Below are positions 34,820-45,780 of a stretch of 64,000 bases of DNA, piece after piece (positions within the stretch are counted from its first letter, which is position 1; the number at the start of each line of letters is the position of its first letter). The notes under the pieces are model-generated. The model had not been told where the DNA came from. It ran no database searches and saw only the letters and a list, made by a program, of their open reading frames with translations. Origin of the DNA: Granulibacter bethesdensis (GTDB taxonomy: Bacteria; Pseudomonadota; Alphaproteobacteria; Acetobacterales; Acetobacteraceae); NCBI RefSeq assembly GCF_001889525.1, contig NZ_CP018192.1:1313493-1377492 (forward strand), given 5' to 3'. The position numbers were made by a program, and so were the translations under genes.

Positions 34820-37634
34820 CTGAATCCGTCACCTGTCCCTCAGGGGCTGCCGGAGCAACTGAATCGGCATCATCCCCGTCATCATCAACAGACTCTGTCT
34901 CCAGCACCGGGAAAACGCTGGTGACGACCTCATCCTTGTCGACCCGAAACAGGGTAACGCCCATGGTAGAGCGTCCGGTAATCCGCACCTGATCGGCGGG
35001 AACACGAATCAAACGACCCGCGTCAGTGACCAGCATTACATCATCACCCGGCCTGACCGGGAAAGTTGCCGCCACGGCCCGGCCATTGCGGGGAGCGAGA
35101 TTGATATTGGCAATCCCCTGACCGCCACGGCCAGACACACGATAATCATAGGCGGAAGACCGCTTGCCGAAACCGGCAATGGTGACGGTGAGCAGGAATT
35201 CCTCGGCTTCTTCCAACTCGGCAGTGCGCTCTGGCGAAAGTGCCGTATCATCAGCCATGACCTCGGAATCATCCACTTCCATGACCTCGGCATCGATCTG
35301 GTCATCTTCTCCGCCAGCACTGCGACGGCGCGCGGACGCATAGCGCAAATAGGCTGTCCGCTCTTCTGGCGTTGCCTCCACATGCCGCAGCACGGACAGG
35401 CTGATGACCTCGTCTCCCTGCGCCAGTTTCATGCCGCGGACACCGGAGCTTTCGCGCCCGGCAAAAACGCGCAACGTGTCCTCATTCGCCTGGAAACGGA
35501 TGCAGCGGCCCAGGCGGGAAGCCAGCATGATGTCATCCCCCTCCCGACAGGTAGCGACGCCGATCAGGCGGTCACCTTCATCCAGCTTCATCGCAATAAG
35601 ACCGGAGGCCCGCACATTTTTGAAGTCGGAGAGCCGATTGCGCCGGATACCGCCGGAAGCAGTGGCGAACACCAGATGCAGCCCTTCCCACAGCGACTCA
35701 TCCTGCGGCAGTGGAAGCACGGCAGTAATCCCGTCACTGCCCAGTTCCGGCAGCAAATTGACAAGCGCCCTGCCCTTGGCTGTCGGACCGGCTTCGGGCA
35801 GGCGCCAGACTTTCTGACGATACGCCTTGCCACCAGAGGAGAAGAACAGCACCCATTGATGAGTGTGTGCGTTAAAGCTGCGGGTCACGATATCATCGCC
35901 ACGCATGCTGGCAGCCGCACGGCCCCGTCCGCCGCGATGCTGCTGACGGAACACATCCAGCGGCGTACGCTTGATGAAGCCGTCACGGGTGATGGTCACC
36001 ACCATTTGACCCGGTTCGATCAGACTTTCATCATCCTGATCGGCAAGGCTGTCATTGATTTCACTGCGGCGCGGAGAATTCAGCTCGGCCCGGATCACCG
36101 CCAGCTCTTCCCGCATGACTTCCATGCGGCGGATATGGCTGCCGATGATTTCCAGAAGCTCGCCAATACGGGCGGCGACTTCCTGCATCTCATTATGAAT
36201 CTTGTCGCGCTCAAGCCCGGTCAGGCGTTGCAGACGCAGTTCCAGAATGCCGCGCGCCTGCACTTCCGTCAGCCGTACTGTCTGCGCTTCGGTCAGCACA
36301 TTGCCGCCATCATCGATCAGCGAAAGCAGGGGAGCTACATCGGCGGCCGGCCAGTCACGTTCCATCAAGGCAATACGGGCGCTGGTGCTGTCCGGGCTTT
36401 GCCGGATCAGACGGATCACCTCGTCGATATTGGCGACAGCAATCGCCAGACCGACCAGCAAATGAGCACGGTCACGCGCCTTGTTCAGTTCAAATCTCGC
36501 CCGGCGAAGGATGACATCCTCGCGGAAACGAATGAATGTAGACAGCACATCCCGCAGCCCCATCAGGCGCGGTTGCCCGCCATCCAGAGCCAGCATGTTG
36601 ATGCCGTAGCTGATCTGAAGCTGGGTAAAGCGGAACAGATGGTTCAGCACTACATCCGGCGTGGCATCGCGCTTCAATTCGATCACCACCCGCACGCCGG
36701 AGCGATCGCTTTCGTCACGGATATCGCTGATGCCCTCAATCTGCTTGGCACGCACCAGCTCGGCCATGCGCTCCTGCAGGGTGGCCTTGTTCACCTGATA
36801 AGGAATTTCGGAGATCACGATGGCCTGACGGCCGCCGCGCACTTCCTCGAAATCAGTGCGGGCGCGGACAGTGATACTGCCTTTCCCGGTCTCAAAAGCC
36901 GAGCGGATGCCGGAACGCCCGAGAATCAGGCCGCCTGTCGGAAAATCCGGGCCGGGAATCACGGTCATCAATTCATCAAGAGTGATGTCCGGATTGTCGA
37001 TCATTGCCAGAGTGGCGTCGATGACTTCAGTCGGATTGTGAGTGGGGATCTTGGTCGCCATGCCGACCGCGATGCCATCCGCCCCGTTGACCAGAAGATT
37101 GGGGTAGGAAGCGGGCAGAACGCGGGGTTCCATCTCGCTATCGTCATAGTTCGGCTGGAAATCGACTGTATCGCGGTCAATATCGTTCAGCAGGAAGCTG
37201 GCGGAACGGGCCAGACGTGCCTCGGTATAACGCGGCGCAGCCGCCGGATCGCCGTCCATGGAACCGAAATTGCCCTGACCATCAATCAGGGGCACCCGCA
37301 GGGAGAAAGGCTGTGCCAGTCGCACCAGCGCATCATAAATCGCGGCATCGCCGTGCGGATGGTATTTACCCATCACGTCACCATTGATGCGGGCGGATTT
37401 GCGATAGGGTTTATCCGCCGTATAGCCGCTTTCCTGCATCCCGTAGAGGATGCGCCGATGCACCGGCTTCAGACCATCCCGCGCATCGGGCAGCGCGCGG
37501 CTGACAATGACGGACATTGCGTAATCGAGGTAGGAGCGGCTCATCTCCTCCTCAAGCGTGACCGGCATCAGCAGGGAGCCGCCGTTCGGATCATCATCCG
37601 GCGGTGCAGACGGGGGATTGGTATGATCGCTCAA
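34812..37634 (-). CDS. gyrA: DNA gyrase subunit A
   Basis: Breakage-reunion subunit of the type II topoisomerase that introduces negative supercoils. 940 residues: catalytic Tyr136 in RYTEARL (E. coli Tyr122), winged-helix and coiled-coil domains, then a six-bladed C-terminal domain with GyrA box QHRGGRG. In the quinolone region [12 protein letters not shown], Ala97 replaces E. coli Ser83 while Asp101 (Asp87) is kept. Extra length relative to E. coli comes from an acidic insert in the C-terminal domain ([16 protein letters not shown]) and an acidic tail. No sign of truncation. Confidence 0.97.
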   Translation of the reverse strand: MSDHTNPPSAPPDDDPNGGSLLMPVTLEEEMSRSYLDYAMSVIVSRALPDARDGLKPVHRRILYGMQESGYTADKPYRKSARINGDVMGKYHPHGDAAIYDALVRLAQPFSLRVPLIDGQGNFGSMDGDPAAAPRYTEARLARSASFLLNDIDRDTVDFQPNYDDSEMEPRVLPASYPNLLVNGADGIAVGMATKIPTHNPTEVIDATLAMIDNPDITLDELMTVIPGPDFPTGGLILGRSGIRSAFETGKGSITVRARTDFEEVRGGRQAIVISEIPYQVNKATLQERMAELVRAKQIEGISDIRDESDRSGVRVVIELKRDATPDVVLNHLFRFTQLQISYGINMLALDGGQPRLMGLRDVLSTFIRFREDVILRRARFELNKARDRAHLLVGLAIAVANIDEVIRLIRQSPDSTSARIALMERDWPAADVAPLLSLIDDGGNVLTEAQTVRLTEVQARGILELRLQRLTGLERDKIHNEMQEVAARIGELLEIIGSHIRRMEVMREELAVIRAELNSPRRSEINDSLADQDDESLIEPGQMVVTITRDGFIKRTPLDVFRQQHRGGRGRAAASMRGDDIVTRSFNAHTHQWVLFFSSGGKAYRQKVWRLPEAGPTAKGRALVNLLPELGSDGITAVLPLPQDESLWEGLHLVFATASGGIRRNRLSDFKNVRASGLIAMKLDEGDRLIGVATCREGDDIMLASRLGRCIRFQANEDTLRVFAGRESSGVRGMKLAQGDEVISLSVLRHVEATPEERTAYLRYASARRRSAGGEDDQIDAEVMEVDDSEVMADDTALSPERTAELEEAEEFLLTVTIAGFGKRSSAYDYRVSGRGGQGIANINLAPRNGRAVAATFPVRPGDDVMLVTDAGRLIRVPADQVRITGRSTMGVTLFRVDKDEVVTSVFPVLETESVDDDGDDADSVAPAAPEGQVTDSDD

Positions 37635-37753
37635 TGCACTCTCACGAGATCAGTAGTAAATGGCGACACGGGTCAGGAACGATGACCCGTCCTTCCGATC
37701 CATACCATGCCTCCGTCATCCAACATAGACGGTTGCATCGGCAGACCTGAATG

Positions 37754-37782
37754 ATGAAGGGGCGCATCAAGGCCCCCTTCAT
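37754..37782 (-). terminator. Inverted repeat between ssb and gyrA, likely terminator
   Basis: ATGAAGGGG (37754-37762) pairs perfectly with CCCCTTCAT (37774-37782) around an 11-base loop. It lies just after the ssb stop on the minus strand, so it probably ends ssb transcripts. There is no U-rich run, so it may be only a weak or Rho-aided terminator. Confidence 0.5.
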
Positions 37783-37797
37783 GGTAATATAATCTGA

Positions 37798-38319
37798 TCA
37801 GAACGGAATTTCGTCGTCCAGATCGCCGCCATGAGAAGGTTCCCAGCCACTGCCGCCGGATGCAGGGCGGCTGTTGCCACCACCCAATCCGCTGCCGCCG
37901 CCGGATGGCGCACGCTGGGCGGGAGCAGACCGATAACCACCGCCTTCACCAGCCCCCTCCCCGCTCGAGCGGCTATCCAGCATGGTGATTTCACCACGGA
38001 AGCGACTGATCACGACCTCAGTGGTGTATTTTTCCTGTCCGGCCTGGTCGGTCCATTTCCTGGTCTGGAGCGCCCCTTCGACATAGACCTTGGTGCCCTT
38101 GCGCAGATAGCGTTCGGCGATATCCGCCAACCGGTCATTAAAGACCACCACACGATGCCATTCGGTTCGTTCTTTCCGCTCACCGGAAGCACGATCATTC
38201 CACGTTTCGCTGGTTGCGAGCGTAAAATTCACCACCTTGCCGCCATCCTGGGTATTGCGAACCTCGGGGTCGCGCCCGAGATTACCGATCAGAATGACCT
38301 TATTGACACTGCCAGCCAT
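37798..38319 (-). CDS. ssb: Single-stranded DNA-binding protein
   Basis: A 173-residue homotetrameric OB-fold protein coating single-stranded DNA in replication and repair. The OB-fold opens [16 protein letters not shown] and includes [22 protein letters not shown]. The Gly/Ser/Pro-rich tail ends in the acidic partner-binding tip [11 protein letters not shown] at 38319 gives the canonical N-terminus; a GTG at 38352 would add 11 odd residues. Divergent from uvrA across a region with a LexA box. Confidence 0.96.
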   Translation of the reverse strand: MAGSVNKVILIGNLGRDPEVRNTQDGGKVVNFTLATSETWNDRASGERKERTEWHRVVVFNDRLADIAERYLRKGTKVYVEGALQTRKWTDQAGQEKYTTEVVISRFRGEITMLDSRSSGEGAGEGGGYRSAPAQRAPSGGGSGLGGGNSRPASGGSGWEPSHGGDLDDEIPF

Positions 38320-38418
38320 ATATTTGTCCGCTTTTTTGCTCAGGCCGGACACGCCAAAGGGCGTCCGGCAAGTGGGTAACCTCTATAGCATGAGTGATTT
38401 GCTGTTGCTATCCATGCG

Positions 38419-38433
38419 GAACTTTTCCAGAAC
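38419..38433. promoter_or_regulatory. LexA (SOS) box between ssb and uvrA
   Basis: The direct repeat GAAC-N7-GAAC, seen as GAACTTTTCCAGAAC, equals the alphaproteobacterial LexA operator GTTC-N7-GTTC read on the other strand. It lies 54 bases before the uvrA ATG and about 100 bases before the ssb ATG, so it could control both DNA-repair genes. Confidence 0.8.
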
Positions 38434-38486
38434 ATCTTCCTTGTCGTTGCTATTCTCGCTTCTTTCTCTCGTGTCGGATTGATCGT

Positions 38487-41357
38487 ATGGCCGGTTCCAT
38501 TCGTGTGCGCGGCGCCCGCGAGCACAACCTGAAAAACGTCGATATTGATATTCCACGGGATAGCCTGACGGTTATCACCGGACTGTCTGGCTCCGGCAAA
38601 TCATCACTGGCCTTCGATACGATCTATGCCGAGGGGCAGCGGCGTTACGTCGAAAGCCTGTCCGCCTATGCAAGACAGTTTCTGGAACTGGCAGGCAAGC
38701 CGGATGTGGACAGTATCGAAGGTCTCTCTCCCGCTATCTCGATCGAGCAGAAGACTACCAGCCGCAATCCCCGCTCCACCGTCGGTACGGTAACGGAAAT
38801 CCACGATTATATGCGTCTTCTCTGGGCGCGCGCAGGCGTTCCCTACTCTCCCGCGACCGGGCTGCCGATCGAGGCCCAGACTATCAGCCAGATGGTGGAC
38901 CGGGTTCTGGATATGCCATCGGGCACGAGGCTGTTGCTGCTGGCGCCGGTGGTGCGCGACCGTAAGGGAGAATACCGCAAGGAACTCGCCGAGTTGCAGC
39001 GCCGTGGCTTTACCCGCGTCAAGGTGGACGGGGAATTATACGATATTGGCGATGTCCCTGCCCTGAACCGGAAGCTCAAGCATACGCTGGAAGCAGTGGT
39101 GGATCGCGTGGTGGTCAAGGAGGGACTGCAACAGCGTCTGGCCGACAGTTTCGAAACCGCGCTGGGTCTGTCTGACGGAATCGTCTACGCCGAAGATGCG
39201 ACCAGCGGAGAACGCACGGTCTTTTCCTCTCGCTTCGCCTGCCCGGTCAGTGGCTTTACCATTGAGGAGATCGAGCCACGCCTGTTCAGCTTCAACTCCC
39301 CACACGGTGCCTGCCCGGCCTGTGACGGGCTGGGGGTCGAGAATTTTTTCGATCCCGATCTGGTCGTGCCGAATGAACGACTCAGCCTCAAGGAGGGTGC
39401 CATTGCGGCATGGTCCGGTGCGGCCAGCCCTTACTACGATCAAACGCTGATGGCTCTGGCCGCGCATTATCGCGTCGATCCGCGTACCGCGTGGGAGGAG
39501 CTGCCAGATTTATGTCGCAACGGCATTCTATTCGGCACCGAAGAGGATGTTTCCATTACCTATAAGGACGGGGTGCGCAGCTATACGGTCAAACGGCCAT
39601 TCGAAGGTGTCATCCGCAATCTGGAACGCCGTCTGCGCGAAACCGACAGCGTATGGGTGCGGGAGGAACTGTCGCGTTATCAGGCCGAAAAACCTTGCCA
39701 TGTCTGTGATGGCGCCCGGCTCAAGCCGGAAGCTCTGGCCGTCAAGATCAATAGCAAGGACATTGCAGCGGCCTCGGAATTATCGATCCGTGATGCGCTG
39801 CCCTGGTTCCAATCCGTGCTGGCCAGTCTGACCCCGCAACGGGCCGAGATCGCCCGGCGCATCCTGCGTGAAATCGAGGACCGGCTTCAGTTTCTGCTGG
39901 ATGTCGGCCTCGATTATCTGACCCTTGCACGATCCTCCGCCACCCTGTCCGGGGGAGAGAGCCAACGCATCCGGCTGGCAAGCCAGATCGGCTCCGGCCT
40001 GACAGGGGTGCTCTATGTGCTCGACGAACCGTCCATCGGGTTGCACCAGCGTGATAATGACCGGCTGCTCGGCACGCTCCGGCGACTGAAATCACTCGGC
40101 AACACTGTGCTGGTGGTCGAGCATGACGAAGATGCAATACGCGCTGCCGACCATCTGATTGATATGGGGCCGGGCGCGGGCGTCAATGGGGGGCATGTGA
40201 TCGCCTGCGGCACCCCGCAGGAGGTCGCAAAACATCCAGATAGTCTGACAGGCGCCTATCTGTCAGGCCGTGCCGCGATCGCCGTTCCCCAGCAGCGTCG
40301 TCCAATTCAGAAGAAACGGATGCTGACGCTGATGGGAGCAAAGGGCAATAACCTCAAAAATGTCACGGCACATTTTCCGCTGGGGACTTTTACCTGCGTC
40401 ACCGGCGTGTCCGGTGGCGGGAAATCTACGCTGGTGGTTGATACGCTCTACAAGCTGACCGCAAGGCGGTTGATGGGGGCGGCTCAGGTGCCTGCACCGT
40501 ATGAGCGGATTGAAGGACTGGAACTGCTCGACAAGATCATCGACATCGACCAGTCCCCGATCGGACGCACGCCGCGTTCCAACCCGGCCACCTATACTGA
40601 TCTGTTTGCCCCCATCCGGGAATGGTTTGCCGAATTGCCGGAAAGCCGGGCACGAGGCTACAAGGCGGGCCGATTCAGCTTCAATGTCAAAGGCGGTCGC
40701 TGTGAGGCATGTCAGGGCGACGGAGTGCTGAAAATCGAGATGCACTTCCTGCCGGATATGTTCGTCACCTGCGATACCTGTAAAGGCAAACGGTACAACC
40801 GCGAGACGCTGGAAGTAAAATTCCGCGACAAATCCATTGCCGACGTACTGGATATGTCGGTCGATGAAGCCGTGCCCTATTTCAGTGCCGCAAACCGTAT
40901 CCATGACCGGTTGAAAATCCTGCAACAGGTAGGATTGGGTTATGTGAAGCTGGGTCAGCAGGCCACCACGCTCTCCGGCGGTGAAGCACAGCGTGTGAAA
41001 TTGTCCAAGGAACTCGCCCGCCGTGCGACCGGGCGGACGCTGTATATCCTCGACGAACCTACCACCGGCCTGCATTTCGAGGATGTCCGCAAGCTGCTGG
41101 ATGTGTTGCACACGCTGGTCGATCAGGGCAATACTGTCATCGTGATCGAACACAATCTGGAAGTCATCAAGACAGCGGACTGGATTTTGGATCTCGGTCC
41201 GGAAGGCGGGGATGGCGGTGGACGAATTGTGGCGGAAGGTACGCCTGAACAGATTGCGGCCTCTCCCGAAAGCCATACCGGGCGTTTTCTGGCTCCGCTG
41301 CTTGCGAAGCCGCCCGCCTCCCCACGCAGGATCAACCGCAAGAGGGCGGCTGAATAA
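38487..41357 (+). CDS. uvrA: Excinuclease ABC subunit A
   Basis: Damage-recognition ATPase of nucleotide excision repair. 956 residues with two ABC modules: Walker [14 protein letters not shown] (first) and [13 protein letters not shown] (second), and signatures [12 protein letters not shown] and [12 protein letters not shown]. Zinc-binding cysteine pairs are seen in CPACDGLG and in [18 protein letters not shown]; the first N-terminal pair is partly degenerate, CPVSG in place of CxxC, as in other family members. ATG at 38487 matches the family start [17 protein letters not shown]. Confidence 0.97.
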   Translation: MAGSIRVRGAREHNLKNVDIDIPRDSLTVITGLSGSGKSSLAFDTIYAEGQRRYVESLSAYARQFLELAGKPDVDSIEGLSPAISIEQKTTSRNPRSTVGTVTEIHDYMRLLWARAGVPYSPATGLPIEAQTISQMVDRVLDMPSGTRLLLLAPVVRDRKGEYRKELAELQRRGFTRVKVDGELYDIGDVPALNRKLKHTLEAVVDRVVVKEGLQQRLADSFETALGLSDGIVYAEDATSGERTVFSSRFACPVSGFTIEEIEPRLFSFNSPHGACPACDGLGVENFFDPDLVVPNERLSLKEGAIAAWSGAASPYYDQTLMALAAHYRVDPRTAWEELPDLCRNGILFGTEEDVSITYKDGVRSYTVKRPFEGVIRNLERRLRETDSVWVREELSRYQAEKPCHVCDGARLKPEALAVKINSKDIAAASELSIRDALPWFQSVLASLTPQRAEIARRILREIEDRLQFLLDVGLDYLTLARSSATLSGGESQRIRLASQIGSGLTGVLYVLDEPSIGLHQRDNDRLLGTLRRLKSLGNTVLVVEHDEDAIRAADHLIDMGPGAGVNGGHVIACGTPQEVAKHPDSLTGAYLSGRAAIAVPQQRRPIQKKRMLTLMGAKGNNLKNVTAHFPLGTFTCVTGVSGGGKSTLVVDTLYKLTARRLMGAAQVPAPYERIEGLELLDKIIDIDQSPIGRTPRSNPATYTDLFAPIREWFAELPESRARGYKAGRFSFNVKGGRCEACQGDGVLKIEMHFLPDMFVTCDTCKGKRYNRETLEVKFRDKSIADVLDMSVDEAVPYFSAANRIHDRLKILQQVGLGYVKLGQQATTLSGGEAQRVKLSKELARRATGRTLYILDEPTTGLHFEDVRKLLDVLHTLVDQGNTVIVIEHNLEVIKTADWILDLGPEGGDGGGRIVAEGTPEQIAASPESHTGRFLAPLLAKPPASPRRINRKRAAE

Positions 41358-41675
41358 TACTTTAAATTTTCGTATTAAGTAAAATTTATCAAAGAACGTT
41401 TTTTACTTGTTGATTTATGCGGACGATCATGGTTTATCCACGATGCTGCTCGGGAAGATAGTCAGCCGGGCTGCCGGAGATGATAATGCACGTTTTGCTG
41501 GCCCTTCCCGGGTATTCGTTCCTTCCTCAAACTGCCTGCGGTCCTGGCCGCAGGCCATTTTCTTCCTGTGCGTTTCGAATGTGCTGTTGTGACCACTGAG
41601 CAGCCGGTTCCTGCACAAGCCAATCTTTGAGACATCACGGAAGAAAAACGGGTTTCCCCCCGTGAGGAGAAAACA
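41358..41675. other. 318-base gap after uvrA with hairpins and leader of the next gene
   Basis: No convincing gene. An AT-rich stretch (41358-41420) follows uvrA. GCCTGCGG (41534-41541) pairs with CCGCAGGC (41548-41555) and is followed by a T-rich run, a candidate terminator for uvrA or an upstream RNA. ACGGG pairs with CCCGT immediately before the GAGGAG ribosome site of the 68-residue gene, so its leader may be structured. Confidence 0.4.
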
Positions 41676-41882
41676 ATGCTGCAATCTCATGTGATCGAGG
41701 TCGATGGTGCTTTTCTGGGCGCGGCGGTCCGCAATGAAAGCGGTTTCCGTTTCGTTGCCATTGATCTGCGCGTTGAGCAACTGGATGGCAGCGTATGGCC
41801 GACTTTGGCCGATGCGAAACGTCTTGCAAGCCAGCTTTACCGTCATGGACGCCTGCAGAGCGCTCCTGTCGCCAGACAATAA
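41676..41882 (+). CDS. Small conserved-looking protein, unknown function (68 aa)
   Basis: A 68-residue soluble protein, MLQSHVIEVDGAFLGAAVRNESGFRFVAIDLRV being a beta-rich first half (written as two strands, residues 4-33) and LADAKRLASQLYRHG a helix in the second half. A strong GAGGAG ribosome site and a strong terminator after the stop support a real, separately expressed gene. No family recognised. It converges on ntrX across the terminator hairpin. Codon use is host-like. Confidence 0.7.
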   Translation: MLQSHVIEVDGAFLGAAVRNESGFRFVAIDLRVEQLDGSVWPTLADAKRLASQLYRHGRLQSAPVARQ

Positions 41883-41912
41883 CCAAGGTTTTTTACCATT
41901 GACGTCAGTATT

Positions 41913-41945
41913 AACCGGCTACGGAATTTTCCGTAGCCGGTTTTG
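41913..41945. terminator. Strong rho-independent terminator, possibly bidirectional
   Basis: AACCGGCTACGG (41913-41924) pairs with CCGTAGCCGGTT (41931-41942) over a six-base AATTTT loop, followed by TT. A 12-bp stem with a T run on the plus strand ends the 68-residue gene. On the other strand it lies just after the ntrX stop and ends in AA-rich then TTAA sequence, so it may also serve the ntr operon. Confidence 0.85.
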
Positions 41946-41964
41946 CTATCCTCGGTCCTGGATT

Positions 41965-43353
41965 TCAGCCGGGGATACGATCATCGCTGTTAACGCCAAG
42001 CTGTTTCAGCTTGCGATGGAGTGCACTACGCTCCATGCCGACAAATCCGGCCGTGCGGCTGATATTGCCTCCAAACCGCAGCAGCTGGGCCTGTAGATAC
42101 TGGGTTTCGAACAGATCACGAGCCTCCCGCAGGGGAAGAGCCATGACATCCGCGCCGCTATCAACATGCAGTAAGGCAGGTGCATTTGAACTGATCTCCG
42201 GTGGCAGCATATCCGCCCTTATCGGATCGCTGGCTGACCCGGGCGCCATGATGACCAGCCAGTCCATGACATTCCGCAGCTGGCGGACATTGCCCGGCCA
42301 GTCGTAAGCCTGCAACGCAGTGAGTGTGTCGGTGGACAGATCGCGCAGTGGCATCCCGGACGAGGATGCCGAACGCGCCAGAAAATGCCGGGCCAGAGCA
42401 GGAATATCCTCCCGCCGCTCCTTCAGGGGCGGAACCCGTAACGGTACGACCGCAAGCCGATAATAGAAATCCTCACGGAACCGCCCCAGTGCAATCTCGG
42501 CCTGCAAGTCGCGATTAGTGGTGGCGATCACGCGCACATCCACCTTCACCCGGGCGGAGCCGCCCAGACGCTCGAATGTCTGATCCTGAAGTGCCCGGAC
42601 AATCTTGCCCTGCGTTTCCAGAGGCATATCGCTGACTTCATCCAGCAGCAGCGTCCCGCCATGAGCGCGTTCCAGCACACCGGCGCGTCTTGGGGTCTCT
42701 ACACTTGCCTCAACCCCGAACAGTTCCTCCTCAAAACGAGCGGGATTCAAGGTGGCGCAATTCAACGCAACAAATGGTCCCTCCGAGCGTCTGGAACGGC
42801 TGTGCAACAGGCGGGCAACAACTTCCTTGCCGCTGCCAGCGGGACCGGTGATCAACACGCGAGAGCCGGTAGGAGCGACTTTTTCGACGCTGTTGCGAAT
42901 GCCATTGATGACATTGCTGTCACCGATCAGATCGCTTTCAGGCCCGGCGCGGAGCCGTAACTCCGCATTTTCCCGCGCCAGACGGGCCGCATTCAGCGCA
43001 TGGCGCACCACCAGCAGCAAACGGTCCGAATTGAAGGGCTTTTCGATGAAATCGTATGCCCCCGCATGGATCGCATTGACAGCGGTTTCGATATTACCGT
43101 GCCCCGAGATCATGACGACTGGTACGTGCGGTTCTTCCGCATGCAGCACCTGAAGAATGCCCAACCCGTCCAAACGTGATCCTTGCAGCCAGACATCCAG
43201 CAGCACCATGGATGGACGACGGGCACGGAAAGCCGCGATAGCGGAGTCGGAATCGGCTGCCTGACGGGTTTCATATCCTTCATCACGCAGAATGCCGTCG
43301 ATCAGCAGACGGATATCCGGTTCGTCATCAACGATCAGGATTTCGTGCACCAT
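41965..43353 (-). CDS. ntrX: Nitrogen assimilation response regulator NtrX
   Basis: A 462-residue regulator: receiver domain with Asp53 (VLLDVWLQG), AAA+ domain with Walker A GPAGSGKEVVARLL (about 170-183) and LLLDEVSDMP, and a C-terminal Fis-type helix (ISRTAGFVGMERSALHRKLKQLG). The sigma-54 contact motif GAFTGA is absent; EELFGVEASVETPRRAG occupies that place. NtrX proteins of alphaproteobacteria often lack it and act as repressors or with sigma-70. It ends the operon, 47 bases after ntrY. Confidence 0.94.
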   Translation of the reverse strand: MVHEILIVDDEPDIRLLIDGILRDEGYETRQAADSDSAIAAFRARRPSMVLLDVWLQGSRLDGLGILQVLHAEEPHVPVVMISGHGNIETAVNAIHAGAYDFIEKPFNSDRLLLVVRHALNAARLARENAELRLRAGPESDLIGDSNVINGIRNSVEKVAPTGSRVLITGPAGSGKEVVARLLHSRSRRSEGPFVALNCATLNPARFEEELFGVEASVETPRRAGVLERAHGGTLLLDEVSDMPLETQGKIVRALQDQTFERLGGSARVKVDVRVIATTNRDLQAEIALGRFREDFYYRLAVVPLRVPPLKERREDIPALARHFLARSASSSGMPLRDLSTDTLTALQAYDWPGNVRQLRNVMDWLVIMAPGSASDPIRADMLPPEISSNAPALLHVDSGADVMALPLREARDLFETQYLQAQLLRFGGNISRTAGFVGMERSALHRKLKQLGVNSDDRIPG

Positions 43354-43400
43354 GCTAACCTTTCATCCTCTCCGTCTTCAGAGCCTTGCGGACTCCAGCT

Positions 43401-45731
43401 TTATACAGCCGTGATTCCATCAGGATTTGAAGCATTGTTCTGCAATGGAAGGAACAGCGACGCCACTGTTCCATGTCCATCCTCATTGTCTGCCAGCACA
43501 ACCCGGCCACCATGGTCTTCCATGATTTTTTTGACGATAGCGAGACCAAGTCCGGTACCTTTGGGTTTATGCGTAACGTACGGCTCTGTCAGACGCGCCC
43601 TGTCGACATCAGGCAGTCCGACACCGTTATCGATGACGGAGAGCCGTATTTCTTCGTCCTCAATTGCCACACGAAGCACAATACAGCCATCCTGCGGGTG
43701 GGGCGTTTCCAGAGCATTTGTCCCAACGCTACCGCCATTGCCGAAACGGGCGACAACTGCATCGGCAGCATTCTGAAGCAGATTCGTCAGTGCCTGCCCC
43801 AGCAGCCGGCGGTCACATAGGGCTGAAGGCCCCCGTTCCGGTATATCAGTCGTCCAGCCGAGTTCAGGACGGGCGCTGCGTTGCAGAATCAACGCATCAC
43901 GGGCAACGCGGCCGACATCCTCCAGCTTGATCACGGGCTGCGGCATACGGGCAAAAGCGGAAAATTCGTCCACCATGCGGCCTATGTCACCTACATGACG
44001 GACAATCGTATCAACACATTGTGTGAACGTCTCGGGATCAGAGCTGATCTCTCTGGCAAAGCGACGTTTCAACCGTTCTGCCGCCAGCTGGATGGGGGTC
44101 AGAGGATTTTTGATCTCATGCGCGATCCGACGTGCCACATCGGCCCATGCAGCTTTCCGTTGGGCGGATTGAAGTTCGGTGATGTCATCAAAGGTAACGA
44201 CAAAGCCGGGTGCATCCACGGGAGACGCTTCTCCCCCCCTGTTATCTGAAATGTGCCGCTCTGCACCGATCCGCGCCAACAGAATTCTGCGGCCGCTGGA
44301 ACGAGTCAGATGAATTTCAGCCACCTGAGCCCGGTCCGGCTGCTGACGGGCCGCCTCGATCAAAGGAGAGAATTCCTGTGCAATCTCGGCAAGCTCTGAG
44401 CCGACCGCGGACATGAGATCCTGACCAAGCAATTCTCCGGCAGCTCGATTGGGCAGTTCTATCAGGCCTGACGCATTCAATCCCACCACTCCGGCGGAAA
44501 CACCTGACAACACGGCCTCGGTAAAGCGGCGTCTCTCGTCGATCTGGGCATAGGCGTTGAACAGCTCCGCCCGCTGGGAGGAAAGCTGGCCGGTCATCCG
44601 GTTAAAGGCCCGGCTCAATCCGGCAATTTCATCGCCGGTAGCGGCTTCTGGAACGCGTACTGACAGATCACCGGCCCTGACCCGCTCTGCCGCAAGTATC
44701 AGGCGTCCAATCGGGCGGGCAATCTGATTGGCGAGAACCAGACCGATCAACACAGCCGCAGACAGGACCAGCAGCGCAACCAGCGCAAAAATCAGCACAA
44801 AAGTAATCTGTAGGCCGGATCGATTCTGATCCAGCCTTTCATATTCGGCCACTGCTTCTTCCACATGATGCATGTGATCGAGAATGGCGGGATCCACCGG
44901 ACGACCGATCACCAGCATCAGAGGCGGTGTTGAATTGAGCTGCACGACCGCCCGCACGGCTGTTCCGTTTTCCGCGCTCAACACGGCCACATCCCCGGTA
45001 CGGGCCATGTCAATGGCCCAGCTGGGGGGAATCTCCGTCGCCAGACCGGCGACCAGACCGGCAGAGGCAATGACCTGCTTTGTCACCGGTTCGAACACGA
45101 CGGCTTCAGTCAGGCCGCGGAGCACAGTCTGCTGATCCAGCGTACGGAAAAACGCATTGGGATCAGTCACCGAAATTTTGCCAGCCTGAGAAAGATCATT
45201 GGCCATGCCGGAGGCATCACCACGGATATTATTGCGGTGTTCATCCAGATAACCCCGTGCCGTCTCCAGACTTTCTTCCAGTGCGGTGCGGACACGATCA
45301 TTGAACCAATACTGAATGCCGAAATTGAAAAACGAGGTTGCAAATCCGGCCACCAGAATACTGGGCACCACGGCGACAACGCTGAAGAGCAGTACCAATC
45401 TTACATGCAACCGCGATCCAGCCGATCCACGCCGCCGTTCCGTCCAGACACGGGTCAAACGCCCGGCCAGCACCGCACCAAGCAGCAGCAGCACGATCAA
45501 ATTGGCCAGAACCAGACCGAAGACGAGATTGGGGCGCCCACTTAATGGAACGCCACCCGCCAGAACGGCAAACGTACCAATGCCAAGGGCCAGTGCGCTG
45601 ATGGCCAGGACAAGCGTCACCAAACGCCCCAGCATCACATTGGAGAGGCGGCGCAGCATGTTGCCAAGGCGGCGTGTCGAGCGTGCGGCCGGATTTGTTG
45701 CGCGACCGGAACTTGAAGATGTATGGATCAT
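43401..45731 (-). CDS. ntrY: Nitrogen/redox sensor histidine kinase NtrY
   Basis: A 776-residue membrane kinase. N-terminal membrane helices (about 38-105 and 115-135) flank a short periplasmic loop, another helix at about 315-340 precedes a HAMP region (ANQIARPIGRLILAAERVRAGDLSVRV), then a PAS-like domain. The H-box is RRIAHEIKNPLTPIQLAAERLKRR, and the ATP-binding boxes are NLLQNAADAV and DNGVGLPD through KGTGLGLAIVKKIMEDHGG. Partner of NtrX downstream. The gene overlaps no neighbour and is 49 bases after ntrC. Confidence 0.95.
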   Translation of the reverse strand: MIHTSSSSGRATNPAARSTRRLGNMLRRLSNVMLGRLVTLVLAISALALGIGTFAVLAGGVPLSGRPNLVFGLVLANLIVLLLLGAVLAGRLTRVWTERRRGSAGSRLHVRLVLLFSVVAVVPSILVAGFATSFFNFGIQYWFNDRVRTALEESLETARGYLDEHRNNIRGDASGMANDLSQAGKISVTDPNAFFRTLDQQTVLRGLTEAVVFEPVTKQVIASAGLVAGLATEIPPSWAIDMARTGDVAVLSAENGTAVRAVVQLNSTPPLMLVIGRPVDPAILDHMHHVEEAVAEYERLDQNRSGLQITFVLIFALVALLVLSAAVLIGLVLANQIARPIGRLILAAERVRAGDLSVRVPEAATGDEIAGLSRAFNRMTGQLSSQRAELFNAYAQIDERRRFTEAVLSGVSAGVVGLNASGLIELPNRAAGELLGQDLMSAVGSELAEIAQEFSPLIEAARQQPDRAQVAEIHLTRSSGRRILLARIGAERHISDNRGGEASPVDAPGFVVTFDDITELQSAQRKAAWADVARRIAHEIKNPLTPIQLAAERLKRRFAREISSDPETFTQCVDTIVRHVGDIGRMVDEFSAFARMPQPVIKLEDVGRVARDALILQRSARPELGWTTDIPERGPSALCDRRLLGQALTNLLQNAADAVVARFGNGGSVGTNALETPHPQDGCIVLRVAIEDEEIRLSVIDNGVGLPDVDRARLTEPYVTHKPKGTGLGLAIVKKIMEDHGGRVVLADNEDGHGTVASLFLPLQNNASNPDGITAV

Positions 45732-45780
45732 GGTCGCGCTCCGTTATGGAGAGCCTTGTTGGTGATATGCCGGGCCGGTT

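Noticed and set aside
35382-37685. Long open frame antisense to gyrA
   Set aside because: Mirrors gyrA codon bias; no family features, and gyrA is certain.
41407-41592. 61-codon frame after uvrA
   Set aside because: Non-ATG start without a ribosome site and crosses the hairpin at 41534-41555.
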